A stretch of 64,000 bases of DNA, from contig JAEXOU010000005.1 of NCBI GenBank assembly GCA_023439125.1, positions 872,569-936,568 on the forward strand, given 5' to 3'. A program made the translations under genes and the position numbers. The DNA is from Bacillota bacterium (GTDB lineage: Bacteria; Bacillota; Clostridia; Lachnospirales; Lachnospiraceae). A model generated the notes under the pieces. That model worked only from the letters and a program-made list of their open reading frames with translations, was not told the DNA's origin and did no database searches. Positions 1-8,553 of the stretch are shown here, in pieces; the stretch's first letter is position 1; each line of letters opens with the position of its first letter.

Positions 1-333
1 CCCTGCAGCTTGTAAAGTTGCAATGACACCATATGGATAATTTGCAAAATCCTGGCTCTTCTTATAAGTAATCTGATCAACATCTGTCGAAACAATCCCA
101 ACTGATTTAAAATTCTGGGAATATACACGTATTTGATTGCAATGATTTTTCCTAGCTGCAGCGTAAGTCCCAATCGTTAAAGCACACGGAAATACATGTC
201 CACCATTATAATCAGTATGCTCTCCAATTAAGTTCACTCTTCCGGGTGCGAAAAAAACTTCAACCTCTTTAGCGTCACCAAATACTTCAACGAAGTATTC
301 CATCATTTTTTTCTTCATCTGAATGTCTAACAT
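1..333 (-). CDS. galK: galactokinase, N-terminal part (cut by window edge)
   Basis: Galactokinase phosphorylates galactose to galactose-1-phosphate with ATP in the cytoplasm (Leloir pathway). Translating the minus strand from the ATG at 331-333 gives 111 residues without a stop, running off the left window edge. Around residues 30-50 it carries the GHMP-kinase galactose signature (PGRVNLIGEHTDYNGG), followed by VFPCAL, which is diagnostic for GalK rather than for mevalonate or homoserine kinases. A weak GAGGG ribosome-binding site precedes the ATG. The strong hairpin at 419-515 separates it from the pyrE genes, so it is probably transcribed from its own promoter in the 334-418 gap, where I could not pick out clear -35/-10 boxes. 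Confidence 0.93.
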   Translation of the reverse strand, partial: MLDIQMKKKMMEYFVEVFGDAKEVEVFFAPGRVNLIGEHTDYNGGHVFPCALTIGTYAAARKNHCNQIRVYSQNFKSVGIVSTDVDQITYKKSQDFANYPYGVIATLQAAG

Positions 334-418
334 AAAATATACCCTCACAATTACATCTAGGAATGAAACCAACAACCTTATTAAAGCTTTGTCTTATATG
401 TACTTATCATATTCATAT

Positions 419-515
419 AAAAGCTGTTACAAGCTATACAAACAAGAAAACTCTAATCCCCTTGTTACAAACAGAAGTGTCCTTTCATTCATTGTATAGG
501 CTGTAACAGCTTTTT
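419..515. terminator. long bidirectional hairpin terminator
   Basis: Two arms of about 23 bases (starting AAAAGCTGTTACA at 419 and ending TGTAACAGCTTTTT at 515) are complementary apart from two central mismatches and enclose a loop of about 50 bases. T-runs follow the stem on both strands. It ends the pyrE / 49-residue-protein transcript before galK. Confidence 0.7.
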
Positions 516-517
516 AT

Positions 518-667
518 TTAAAACAATACTTCCTTTTTTCTATGGAGTAATCTAGCCCCGTTTGTAATAATTAATGCTCCAGAAACGCATCCTGCAACAA
601 TCATACAAATACCAATTACTAAATTGCCAATGCCAACTGATCTCATCGTCTTATAAACTCGTTCCAT
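518..667 (-). CDS. 49-residue single-span membrane protein downstream of pyrE
   Basis: Short ORF on the minus strand, ATG at 665-667, TAA at 518-520, preceded by GAGGTAG eight bases upstream. The protein starts MERVYKTMRSVGIGNL, has one hydrophobic helix (about residues 10-36, rich in I, V, G and A, with a Cys near its centre) and ends in a basic tail (RLLHRKKEVLF). This fits an inner-membrane peptide with the tail in the cytoplasm. It begins only 24 bases after the pyrE stop and ends at the hairpin terminator, so it is very likely the last gene of the pyrE transcript. I do not recognise the family and assign no function. The ribosome-binding site and tight packing make a real gene likely. 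Confidence 0.6.
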   Translation of the reverse strand: MERVYKTMRSVGIGNLVIGICMIVAGCVSGALIITNGARLLHRKKEVLF

Positions 668-691
668 GCTTTTCTACCTCCATTTACAATA

Positions 692-1366
692 TTATTGAAT
701 ACCGTACTGTACATAGTAGGCATCAATTGCCTTCTTCAACTCATCATCAATAATTACTTTTCCATTATAAGGCTTATTATATAAATGTTCAACTACTTCT
801 TGCATTGTAACAATCGCACATGTTGCAATCCCATAGGTTTCTTCGATTTCTGCAAGTGCACTCTTTTCACCCTTACCACGTTCCATACGATCAACACTTA
901 CTACCAAACCTTCTACCTTCACATCTCCTTGAGCAGCTAGTATAGGCATGGTTTCTCCAATCGATGTACCTGCAGTTGTAACATCTTCAATAATTACAAT
1001 CCTATCTCCATCTTTGATTGGGCTTCCAAGCAAGATACCTGTATCTCCATGGTCTTTTACTTCTTTACGATTGGAGCAATATTTAATCTCTTTTCCATAG
1101 AGTTCATCAATTGCCATACTAGTAGCAACACTTAATGGAATTCCTTTATATGCTGGGCCAAAAAGAATATCAAAGTCTACCCCATATTTATCATGAATTG
1201 CTTTTGCATAGTATGTACCTAATTTACGAAGCTGAGCACCGGTACGATAAAATCCAGTATTGACAAAGAAAGGAGTCTTTCTTCCACTCTTTGTTGTAAA
1301 ATCACCAAATCGTAATACACCACAATCTACCATAAATTCAATGAATTCCTGTTTGTACTGTTCCAT
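692..1366 (-). CDS. pyrE: orotate phosphoribosyltransferase
   Basis: Adds phosphoribosyl pyrophosphate to orotate to make OMP, the fifth step of pyrimidine synthesis. The 224 residues form a type I phosphoribosyltransferase. The PRPP-binding loop IVIIEDVTTAGTS lies at about 123-135, and the N-terminal substrate region (FGDFTTKSGRKTPFF) at about 20-34 is typical of PyrE. Length is normal for the slightly long Clostridia form. It lies downstream of pyrD on the same strand but behind the terminator at 1475-1522, so it is either read through or has its own promoter. The 49-residue membrane protein follows at 24 bases. Confidence 0.96.
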   Translation of the reverse strand: MEQYKQEFIEFMVDCGVLRFGDFTTKSGRKTPFFVNTGFYRTGAQLRKLGTYYAKAIHDKYGVDFDILFGPAYKGIPLSVATSMAIDELYGKEIKYCSNRKEVKDHGDTGILLGSPIKDGDRIVIIEDVTTAGTSIGETMPILAAQGDVKVEGLVVSVDRMERGKGEKSALAEIEETYGIATCAIVTMQEVVEHLYNKPYNGKVIIDDELKKAIDAYYVQYGIQ

Positions 1367-1474
1367 TTTATCCTAAAACCTCCTGTTTTCAAGGCTTATA
1401 GCCTGTTTTGCTTTTCTTAAATTGCTCTATTATCGCTCCTATTCTAACATAAAACCTTGTTCCTTTCAATCTCA

Positions 1475-1522
1475 AAAAGGGCACTTGTTTCATCTCCTTT
1501 ATGGGAGACAAGACAAGTGTCC
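1475..1522 (-). terminator. intrinsic terminator after pyrD
   Basis: Minus-strand transcript folds GGACACTTGT against ACAAGTGCCC, with an inner CTCC/GGAG pair and then a T-run (TTTTTGAGA). It lies between pyrD (stop at 1541) and pyrE (start at 1366), so it would end or attenuate pyrKD transcription. Confidence 0.75.
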
Positions 1523-1540
1523 ATTTTCAGAGATATTCGA

Positions 1541-2452
1541 TTAGGTTAGCGCCTTTACACAGCCAATCAATTCATGGATGTCTGTAATCTCATGGCGTCT
1601 CATGTAGTTTTCAATTCCATTAATTACATCCACCGTTGCCATTGGATTTCTAAAATTAGCTGTACCAACGCTAATTGCAGTAGCACCAGCCATAATAAAT
1701 TCTAATGCATCCTCAGCAGTCATAATTCCACCCATACCAATGATAGGAAGGGATACTGCATTCGCCACCTGATATACCATGCGAACAGCAATCGGTTTAA
1801 TTGCAGGGCCGGATAACCCACCCGTTTTATTTGCCAGCGCAAAATTTCTTCGTTCAACATCAATCTTCATACCAGTTAAAGTATTAATTAAAGATAAGAC
1901 ATCAGCACCACCAGCTTCGGCTGCTTTTGCCATCTCTGTAATATCGGTAACATTTGGGCTTAACTTCATGATCAATGGTTGTTTTGCATACTTCTTAAGA
2001 GTAGAAGTAATTTGCTCAATCATCTTTGGATTCTGACCAAATGCAATACCACCTTCTTTAACATTTGGGCATGAAATATTAATCTCTAATAAATCAACTG
2101 GTTGATCTCCCAATTGCTCAACAACATCAATGTAATCCTCCGTTGTTTTCCCACAGACATTCACTATTATCTTCGTATCATATTTTTTTAAGAAAGGAAT
2201 ATCTCGTTTGCAAAATAGATCAATCCCTGGATTTTGTAAACCGATAGCATTTAACATGCCACCATAAGTTTCTGCAATACGAGGAGTTGGATTACCAGGC
2301 CAAGGAATATTAGCAACTCCTTTCGTTACGACTGCACCAAGAAGATTTAAATCGACAAAGTCAGAATACTCTTCTCCTGAACCAAAGGTACCAGACGCTG
2401 TCATAACTGGATTTTTTAATTCAACACCAGCAAGTGTTACGTTTGTATTCAT
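1541..2452 (-). CDS. pyrD: dihydroorotate dehydrogenase, catalytic subunit (type 1B)
   Basis: Oxidises dihydroorotate to orotate using FMN, passing electrons to PyrK and NAD+. The start chosen is the ATG at 2450-2452 (MNTNVTLAGVELKNP). It sits behind a GGAG site and gives 303 residues, the normal class 1B length. An in-frame extension of 12 residues upstream would overlap pyrK and has no ribosome-binding site. Motifs seen: N-terminal PVMTASGTFGSG, the class 1 NISCPNV segment with the catalytic Cys, and a C-terminal FMN phosphate region (IIGMGGI, then GATAISVGTA). pyrK ends 13 bases upstream, so the two subunits are translated from one message. Confidence 0.96.
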   Translation of the reverse strand: MNTNVTLAGVELKNPVMTASGTFGSGEEYSDFVDLNLLGAVVTKGVANIPWPGNPTPRIAETYGGMLNAIGLQNPGIDLFCKRDIPFLKKYDTKIIVNVCGKTTEDYIDVVEQLGDQPVDLLEINISCPNVKEGGIAFGQNPKMIEQITSTLKKYAKQPLIMKLSPNVTDITEMAKAAEAGGADVLSLINTLTGMKIDVERRNFALANKTGGLSGPAIKPIAVRMVYQVANAVSLPIIGMGGIMTAEDALEFIMAGATAISVGTANFRNPMATVDVINGIENYMRRHEITDIHELIGCVKALT

Positions 2453-2465
2453 AGTCAATTCTCCT

Positions 2466-3236
2466 CTATAATTCAATCTCATCTGCAAAGAAAACAGGTC
2501 CGTCTTTACAGATTCGTTTATTATTTACATTCGTATGCTCATCCTTCTCTTTACTCTTGCAAACACAAGCCAAACAAGCTCCAATACCACAAGCCATCTT
2601 CTCTTCCATTGAGATTTGTGCTTTTATGTTATGCTCGTTAGCGAATGCTTTTACTCCACGAAGCATTGGTGTTGGACCACAAGCATAAATGACATCAGCT
2701 GTTAGGTGATGTTCATTCATCGCATCGATCACATTCCCACGAGTTCCAGTACTTCCATCTTCTGTTGCAATATAGACTTCGCCATATGTAGCAAATTCAT
2801 CAGCTAAAAAACAGACATCACGATATCCTAATACAATCGTCTTCTTACAAGTTAGGTTTTTCGCCAACTCAAGCATTGGTGGAATCCCAATACCACCGCC
2901 TATTATGATTGCTGACTTCTCCTCATCCATAAGAAACCCATTTCCTAATGGTCCCATAATTTCGACCATATCTCCAACGCTATAATTTGAGAGTTCCTCA
3001 GTTCCTTTTCCAGCAATACGATATACGATTCGAAGTCTGCCACGTTCATGATCAACTTCACATATACTAATCGGACGAGGTAGTAAGCGACTTCCTTCTT
3101 TCATATAGATTGAAAGAAATTGTCCAGGTTTCGCATTGCCTGCAATCTCAGAATTTTCTAACCACATATCAAAGATTTGTGGGCATATCTCCCTTTTCAT
3201 CTTAATACAAGCGAGTGCTTTCTTTACGTCAGCCAT
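2466..3236 (-). CDS. pyrK: dihydroorotate dehydrogenase electron-transfer subunit
   Basis: Partner of the PyrD type 1B enzyme. It carries FAD and a [2Fe-2S] cluster and moves electrons from PyrD to NAD+. The 256-residue protein shows the flavin-binding RPISICEV segment (about 54-61), a nucleotide-binding GGGIGIPPML, and a C-terminal cysteine cluster CGIGACLACVC plus a fourth Cys (RICKDGPVF) that ligates the iron-sulfur centre. A GGTGTG stretch six bases before the ATG serves as ribosome-binding site. It is first in the pyrK-pyrD pair. No PyrR-type attenuator was recognised in the 80-base gap upstream, which holds only a small TTATGTT/AACATAA hairpin. Confidence 0.95.
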   Translation of the reverse strand: MADVKKALACIKMKREICPQIFDMWLENSEIAGNAKPGQFLSIYMKEGSRLLPRPISICEVDHERGRLRIVYRIAGKGTEELSNYSVGDMVEIMGPLGNGFLMDEEKSAIIIGGGIGIPPMLELAKNLTCKKTIVLGYRDVCFLADEFATYGEVYIATEDGSTGTRGNVIDAMNEHHLTADVIYACGPTPMLRGVKAFANEHNIKAQISMEEKMACGIGACLACVCKSKEKDEHTNVNNKRICKDGPVFFADEIEL

Positions 3237-3316
3237 GTATCACACCAAGCCTTTCCTTTTGTTATGTTATCTTAAACATAATAAACGAATTACAAAAGAA
3301 ACGCAACACTAAATTA

Positions 3317-4225
3317 TCAGCCCTCATGCACCGTAGCCATTACCGCATAACACTCATTGGAATCATTCGTCCAGACATCTGTCCAGACATCTTGTTTCTG
3401 AATCAGTTCAAGATACTCTTCTCTCGTAATCTTACTATACGTTACTATTACTTTAGTTACATTACCATTGATAGAGTAACTGCTTGTGATTGTATCAAGG
3501 TAATATGAAGTGTCGTCATGAACTGGGTAGGTTACCGAAATATTGCCTTGTAGCCTGCCTTTCTCATCATAAATTGTTTGATATCCCACAAGCTTCGAAT
3601 CCTCAATATTCTTACATATAATCTCAATTGCTTGGTTCTTATCTAATCCATTTAAGATTTCTTCATTTACACTTACAATTGGGGTTTGAATGATATGATT
3701 TCCATATCCAAAGAAAAACAGTAAAATAGCACTACTAATTCCAATAAAGCATAACATCAGAAAGGAGGCGAAACTATTTTCCCAATGTAAATCCCAACTT
3801 CTTGTTAACTTCCAATAGAGTGCGATGCCTATGATCACTCCAATTGTATTCGTAATTAAGTCATCAATATCACAAATTCCTAGATGAAATACGAGCTGAA
3901 TCAGTTCAATTGCTAAGCTAACAAAAAAACCTCTCATGATTAACTTCTTTACCGCTATTTTTGAGAATAAAACGGATAATATAATTCCTAACGGAACAAA
4001 CACTGCTATATTACCAACTACATTCTTTATAAATACCGTAAACCTCATATGCTTACTCAATAAATCAATCATAAACTGAAAAGGAATCACATTAATTCCC
4101 CTCACATTTGCTGTGAATCCATTCTTAAATACGACTAATTTAAGTAGTACAGCTGCATAGATGATTGCAATAATGATACAGCCAATGATAGAAATAATAG
4201 CTGCCTTATTTTTCTTATGATCCAT
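3317..4225 (-). CDS. VanZ-family membrane protein with extra C-terminal domain
   Basis: Integral membrane protein of the VanZ family, known from the vancomycin-resistance cluster where VanZ gives low-level teicoplanin resistance; most chromosomal copies have no established role. I start it at the ATG at 4223-4225 (MDHKKNKAAI), which has a strong GAGGAGAG site; the longer reading frame adds 20 residues without one. Four to five hydrophobic segments occupy roughly residues 1-190, with the VanZ-like stretch NIAVFVPLGI and the CDIDDLITNTIG motif. The last 110 residues or so are soluble and probably extracytoplasmic, which exceeds the usual VanZ length. No glycopeptide-resistance genes are nearby, so a resistance role is not implied. 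Confidence 0.8.
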   Translation of the reverse strand: MDHKKNKAAIISIIGCIIIAIIYAAVLLKLVVFKNGFTANVRGINVIPFQFMIDLLSKHMRFTVFIKNVVGNIAVFVPLGIILSVLFSKIAVKKLIMRGFFVSLAIELIQLVFHLGICDIDDLITNTIGVIIGIALYWKLTRSWDLHWENSFASFLMLCFIGISSAILLFFFGYGNHIIQTPIVSVNEEILNGLDKNQAIEIICKNIEDSKLVGYQTIYDEKGRLQGNISVTYPVHDDTSYYLDTITSSYSINGNVTKVIVTYSKITREEYLELIQKQDVWTDVWTNDSNECYAVMATVHEG

Positions 4226-4422
4226 ACAAAATCTCTCCTCAACATTTTTATTCATGCTTTTTTCTTGTTGCATAAACAATAACATGAAAAAGTGAAAGAT
4301 AGATGAAATAGAATCTTAAGAAATCATGAATAAATAGAGAATTAATTATGATTATCGAATCAAGTGACCGACGCCATTATGCACAAATTAATGTTATGAC
4401 TAAGGGAAAATAATCTATTTTG

Positions 4423-5070
4423 TTAAAGAACGTATGGTAATATGTCCTTTGGATATTTGGCAATATAAGTTGCACCTGCTTTCCTATGTTCTTCCTGGTC
4501 ACCATAACCATACAGTACTCCAATCGAATCCAAACCACACGTTTTGGCACCGATGATATCATGCTTTCTGTCACCAATCATAACTGCTTGTCTCAAATCC
4601 GTTATATATCTATTTTCTAATATATATTGAATAACTTCCGATTTTGTAGTTCTTGTATTATCCATATTACTTCCTACAACTTCTGAGAAATACTGTCTTA
4701 ACTCAAAGTGTTCTAGAATTTTCTCTGCCATAATCGTAGGTTTAGAGGTTGCTACAATTAACGTTTTCTGCTTTGCTTTTAGTGTCTCTAACACATGTTC
4801 AATATCCTCATATGGCTGATTTTCAAATAAACCCTTGTCCATAAAATACTCTCGATAATAGATGACTGCTTGCTCTGCCTGTTCTCTTGAAAAATTATTA
4901 AATTCCATAAAGGAATCAATTAATGGAGGACCAATAAACTTATATAGACAAGCTCGGTCATTTACATTGATATTGTATTTTTTTAGAGCATACATCACGG
5001 AATTCGTAATACCGATTCCTGGATCAGTCAAGGTTCCATCCAAGTCAAATAATAAGTATTGGTAACTCAT
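4423..5070 (-). CDS. HAD-family phosphatase (phosphoglycolate phosphatase-like)
   Basis: Haloacid-dehalogenase-superfamily hydrolase, about 215 residues from the ATG at 5068-5070, which has GGAGAG upstream; the longer frame lacks a site and overlaps the previous gene's 3' region. Motif I is FDLDGTLTDPG at residues 7-17 (both nucleophilic Asp present), motif II is VATSKP, and motif III/IV is MIGDRKHDIIGAK. The helical cap between motifs I and II places it in the PGP/PpaX-like subgroup, which removes phosphate from small metabolites or pyrophosphate. Substrate cannot be read from sequence. It follows the alpha/beta-hydrolase gene by about 53 bases on the same strand. Confidence 0.87.
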   Translation of the reverse strand: MSYQYLLFDLDGTLTDPGIGITNSVMYALKKYNINVNDRACLYKFIGPPLIDSFMEFNNFSREQAEQAVIYYREYFMDKGLFENQPYEDIEHVLETLKAKQKTLIVATSKPTIMAEKILEHFELRQYFSEVVGSNMDNTRTTKSEVIQYILENRYITDLRQAVMIGDRKHDIIGAKTCGLDSIGVLYGYGDQEEHRKAGATYIAKYPKDILPYVL

Positions 5071-5123
5071 GTGTTCTCTCCTATCTGTTCTACTTGTAGA
5101 CATCTTACTATGTATTACATGTC

Positions 5124-6083
5124 TTACATATTTTTTATAAATTTGCTGATTAGTTGAATCACTTCTTCTTGATTGGACCAATGAATATAATGGCTCGAGT
5201 TTTTAAGAACAACTAGTTCAGAATTTGCTGACCATTCACATAATTGATTTTGCATCTCAATCCATTCTTCCTCTTGATCAGAGCTAATTACTAAGAAAGG
5301 GATGTCCAACTTCTTTTTATGTTCTAATACGGTTTCTGCATTCTCATTGATAAGCATTATGTTATCAATATTACTAGCATTACCAAGGAAACGGTTGTAC
5401 ATAGATAGATCAAGCTTTTGTAAGTCCTCTGGTAACCCTTTATAACGTAGATTTTCTCCTACGAACGGCAACTTTACTAATCCATTAACTAAACGATTCC
5501 AGCCAGTAAAACGTAAGAATGCCTCTGCTCGGTTTAACGCCATTGCACTCGTTTCAGAATAATCCTTATAGTACTCTGGACTTCCACAATCTAAAAATAC
5601 GATCCCCTTTACTTGTTTTGGATGCTGTTGTGCGAATCTTAAGGCTTCCAAAGAAGCGAGAGAATGAGCTACAATTACAAACGATTCCGACTTTCCAGTA
5701 TAACTTAATAATTCTTCTAACTCAATTGCAAGATTATCTACTGTTCGCTCGATTGTAGTATCCTCACTCCATCCGAACCCAGCGCGATCAAACGTAACTG
5801 TCTTTGCTGTCTTGGATAAATTATCCTGTAAATTATAGAAATCCGTATATCCACAAGGTGTTCCTGAGCCAGTAAGAAAGACAATGGTACGGTTTCCTTC
5901 CCCTTTTTGTACCATATGTACCTGATGTGAGTTTACATCAACAAGCTCTCCTACTGGCTTGTAACACTCCTCCTCTACCCTTTCCAATCCCTGATGCCAG
6001 ATAATAACTATCGCTTCTACTACAATAAATATGATCAATATAAGTAATTTTTTATGTTTTCTTCTTCTTTTATGATTTCCCAT
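5124..6083 (-). CDS. membrane-anchored alpha/beta hydrolase
   Basis: The 319-residue protein begins with a basic stretch (KRRRKHKKLL) and one hydrophobic helix (about residues 13-28), so it is probably tethered with its catalytic domain outside the membrane. The rest is an alpha/beta-hydrolase fold: an oxyanion-region LTGSGTPCGYTDF, the FDRAGFGWS strand-turn, a nucleophile elbow VIVAHSLASLEA (the second Gly of GxSxG is replaced by Ala-Ser, as in many members), the FLDCGSPEY strand and a C-terminal catalytic His in NSSHYIHWSN. Substrate unknown. It is flanked by HAD and M23 genes on the same strand. Confidence 0.85.
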   Translation of the reverse strand: MGNHKRRRKHKKLLILIIFIVVEAIVIIWHQGLERVEEECYKPVGELVDVNSHQVHMVQKGEGNRTIVFLTGSGTPCGYTDFYNLQDNLSKTAKTVTFDRAGFGWSEDTTIERTVDNLAIELEELLSYTGKSESFVIVAHSLASLEALRFAQQHPKQVKGIVFLDCGSPEYYKDYSETSAMALNRAEAFLRFTGWNRLVNGLVKLPFVGENLRYKGLPEDLQKLDLSMYNRFLGNASNIDNIMLINENAETVLEHKKKLDIPFLVISSDQEEEWIEMQNQLCEWSANSELVVLKNSSHYIHWSNQEEVIQLISKFIKNM

Positions 6084-6129
6084 TCTACACTCCAGTTTTT
6101 TTCCTAAGTGACATTATACCATTAATTCT

Positions 6130-7455
6130 CTAATTTGGGTATTCTATTATAATACCATCTTGTGCATCTTCATCCAAAGGCTTATTTTTATTTTCTATAT
6201 AAAAATCTACCGCCGGATCTTTCATTTCCATAACTCGATAGCTTTCTTTTGTTTCTGGATTTTTTATTGTTTCACTTCGATTTCGGTATAAAAATTTCGT
6301 AAGAGCGTAACAATCTACCCAGATTTCATTATTTCCCTCTTTTTGAGATTCATCAAAGATAAGCTGTAATCCAAAGTGAAGATGTGAAGTCGATATGTTA
6401 TTCACATTTTCTTTGATGGAATATCCTGTTCTACCTAAATAACCAATTACATCCCCAGCTGTTACGACACTGCCCTCTTGGAGGCTTTTATTATACGGAA
6501 AGTCCTTTCGCATATGAGCATAATAGTAATATCGCTTGCCATCAAAACTACGAATACCAATTCTCCAGCCTCCGTAACGATTCCAGCCAATAGCCTCAAC
6601 ATAGCCCGACTCTACAGCAATAATTGGTGTGCCGATGGACCCCATCATATCGTGGCCAAGATGTTGTCGACGAAACCCATAGCTTCTTGATACCCCAAAA
6701 TCATCAAAATCATTATAATAATAATTTCTGGCAATTGGCGAGAAAGCTTTCAAGCCATAACGAGTTACCCAAATTTTTTTAGGTTCCTCTGATTCTGATC
6801 CTTTCTCTTCCTCAACTATCTCATTAGGTAAAGTATCTTTTTTCTGAAATCCCAAGTTATCTTGTTGCATCAAAGGAGTTGGAGTCACTGTTGATGAATC
6901 TATTGGAGTTGGCATAACCGTTAGTGTTGTTGAAGCTATAGGAGTTGGTGTTGCTGTTGGTGTTGGTGATACTATAGGAGTTAGAGTTGGCACCGTGGTT
7001 GGTGCATATACTTGTATTTCATATTCTCCGACTAAGCCTCCAAGTACCGCTTCATACGCTTCGTAATAATAAGCGTAATATTTTTTATCTTTAGTCAAGC
7101 TAGACATCGTTTCTTCTCCCGATAATAAACACTCTGCAAGCTTTACCATATCTTTTTCTTTATAGTTTTTAAAATCACCACCATATTTTGTACCAAGATA
7201 GGCCAGCAATTCGATCCAGTGAAGCTCAACTTCTTTGCCATGCGTTTCTATGTCATATTTATATGCTTTATCCAACGCCGAATAACAAACATCAAAATCA
7301 ACCCATTTAATATATTTCTTATTATCCTTTGTGTCAGCTGTAACTTCAATGGATTCTTCCACAAAAATAGATCGATTCATGAATATACCGCATAATATTA
7401 GCAGGCAGATTACCTCAAGAACTATTATGTAAATGCTTGGAATACGTATATGCAT
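6130..7455 (-). CDS. membrane-anchored M23 (LytM-type) peptidase
   Basis: A 441-residue protein with an N-terminal membrane anchor (about residues 9-25). A 150-residue extracytoplasmic region follows, then a Pro/Thr/Ser linker of PTPT-like repeats at about 150-195 and a LytM/M23 domain near residues 255-365. The zinc motifs are seen as GHDMMG (first His and Asp) and HLHFGL (second and third His), with a YAHM motif between, so the enzyme should be an active peptidoglycan endopeptidase. A tail of about 60 residues follows. It lies next to sigK but on the opposite strand; a sporulation role is possible by location only. It has no clear SpoIIQ or SpoIVFA similarity that I can see. Confidence 0.88.
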   Translation of the reverse strand: MHIRIPSIYIIVLEVICLLILCGIFMNRSIFVEESIEVTADTKDNKKYIKWVDFDVCYSALDKAYKYDIETHGKEVELHWIELLAYLGTKYGGDFKNYKEKDMVKLAECLLSGEETMSSLTKDKKYYAYYYEAYEAVLGGLVGEYEIQVYAPTTVPTLTPIVSPTPTATPTPIASTTLTVMPTPIDSSTVTPTPLMQQDNLGFQKKDTLPNEIVEEEKGSESEEPKKIWVTRYGLKAFSPIARNYYYNDFDDFGVSRSYGFRRQHLGHDMMGSIGTPIIAVESGYVEAIGWNRYGGWRIGIRSFDGKRYYYYAHMRKDFPYNKSLQEGSVVTAGDVIGYLGRTGYSIKENVNNISTSHLHFGLQLIFDESQKEGNNEIWVDCYALTKFLYRNRSETIKNPETKESYRVMEMKDPAVDFYIENKNKPLDEDAQDGIIIEYPN

Positions 7456-7694
7456 GGAATACCCCTAATATATACTTCGTTGTATCTTATGTGTTTTTTT
7501 TGCTTCTTATTACCAAAAATATTTTTTATGGATTCTATTAATTTTCAATGAAGTAAACGTGATCAGAAACAAGACAAAGCTTTCTTCGCAAACTGTCCAA
7601 TGGATGAAAAAAATAAATAATAAAAAGGTGGAAAGGCACGATTACTGTCCACAAGTCATAAAGTAGTAGTAAACCTAAGCGTTGAGGTGCCCGC

Positions 7695-8321
7695 TTGAAG
7701 TCGTTTCCGAAACCGTTAAGTGCTAAGGAAGAAAACGAAATGCTACTTTTGTGCAAAGCAGGCGATAAAACCGCACGCGATGTTTTAATTGTGCGTAATC
7801 TGCGTCTTGTTGCCCATATCGTTAAAAAATATAACACACAAGACAGAGAAACCGACGATTTAATATCCATAGGCACAATTGGACTCATAAAGTCCATCGA
7901 TACCTTTGATGCCGATAAAGGAATCCGACTAGCCACCTACGCTTCTAGGTGTATCGATAATGAATTATTAATGATGCTTCGGAGTGGTAAAAAACAATCC
8001 AAGGAAGTTTATTTATATGAACCCATTGGGTCAGATAAAGAAGGGAATGAAATTAATCTACTAGATGTAATAGAAAGTACAGATGACGATTTTATTGATA
8101 TGTATGAATTACGAGAAAATGTTAAGTGTTTATATAATTTTATCGATAATTGCCTAACAGATCGAGAGAAGGAAATCATTCTACTACGCTACGGTCTTCA
8201 TGGAACAAGAGAGATTACTCAACGTGAAATCGCAGAACGATTGAACATTAGTCGTAGCTATGTTAGCAGAATTGAAAAGAAGGCACTCAAAAAGTTACGT
8301 AATCGGTTCGATGCATCCTAA
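7695..8321 (+). CDS. sigK: late mother-cell sporulation sigma factor SigK, no pro-sequence
   Basis: Sigma-70-type factor directing late mother-cell transcription (spore coat and cortex). All parts are present in 208 residues: region 1.2/2 (NLRLVAHIVKKY, DDLISIGTIGLIKSID, LATYASRCIDNE), the SigK-typical PIGSDKEGNEINLLDV linker, and region 4 (LTDREKEIILLRYGL, QREIAERLNISRSYVSRIEKKAL). The start is a TTG at 7695 with GAGGTG five bases upstream; an in-frame TGA at 7683-7685 rules out a longer protein. The hydrophobic pro-sequence of Bacillus SigK, removed by SpoIVFB, is therefore absent, as reported for Clostridioides difficile. The gene is continuous, with no skin-like intervening element. It is one of the few plus-strand genes. 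Confidence 0.95.
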   Translation: MKSFPKPLSAKEENEMLLLCKAGDKTARDVLIVRNLRLVAHIVKKYNTQDRETDDLISIGTIGLIKSIDTFDADKGIRLATYASRCIDNELLMMLRSGKKQSKEVYLYEPIGSDKEGNEINLLDVIESTDDDFIDMYELRENVKCLYNFIDNCLTDREKEIILLRYGLHGTREITQREIAERLNISRSYVSRIEKKALKKLRNRFDAS

Positions 8322-8336
8322 AGAAGGGTGCTAATG

Positions 8337-8442
8337 GGGCTGTCACACGAATGACAGTATGAATAAAAGAAGGAAGGGTGATAGTATATTTTCGCCGTAG
8401 AGCTTCCTTCTTTTATTCAATATTCAGCTAGTGCGACACCCC
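8337..8442. repeat. family A palindromic element, short form (A1)
   Basis: Begins GGGGCTGTCACAC and ends with GCTAGTGCGACACCCC, matching the ends of the copies at 41.2 and 63.9 kb. Inside, 16 bases at 8361-8376 pair perfectly with 8403-8418. The GC-rich core found in the other copies is reduced to about 10 bases here. It lies just after sigK and may also act as its terminator. Confidence 0.7.
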
Positions 8443-8553
8443 TAACACCACTATTTAATCCAATTGTTAACTTAATTCACCCTTCTAGTAAGTATAAATA
8501 AAGGATAACTATTACTTCTTTAACAAAATATGAGCTCTTTCAATAGTAAATAA

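Noticed and set aside
1367..1540. PyrR-type attenuator in the pyr genes
   Set aside because: Only a simple terminator is seen; no anti-terminator pairing or PyrR-binding loop recognised.
3317..4225. Glycopeptide-resistance cluster around the VanZ-like gene
   Set aside because: No vanH/A/X or two-component genes nearby; VanZ-like proteins are common on chromosomes.
6880..7010. Repeats at 6.9-7.0 kb considered as a CRISPR-like or minisatellite array
   Set aside because: They encode the PTPT linker of the M23 peptidase in frame; coding low-complexity, not a separate repeat element.
7538..7936. Minus-strand ORF overlapping sigK
   Set aside because: Covers the strongly conserved sigma domain in antisense and resembles no protein; shadow of sigK.
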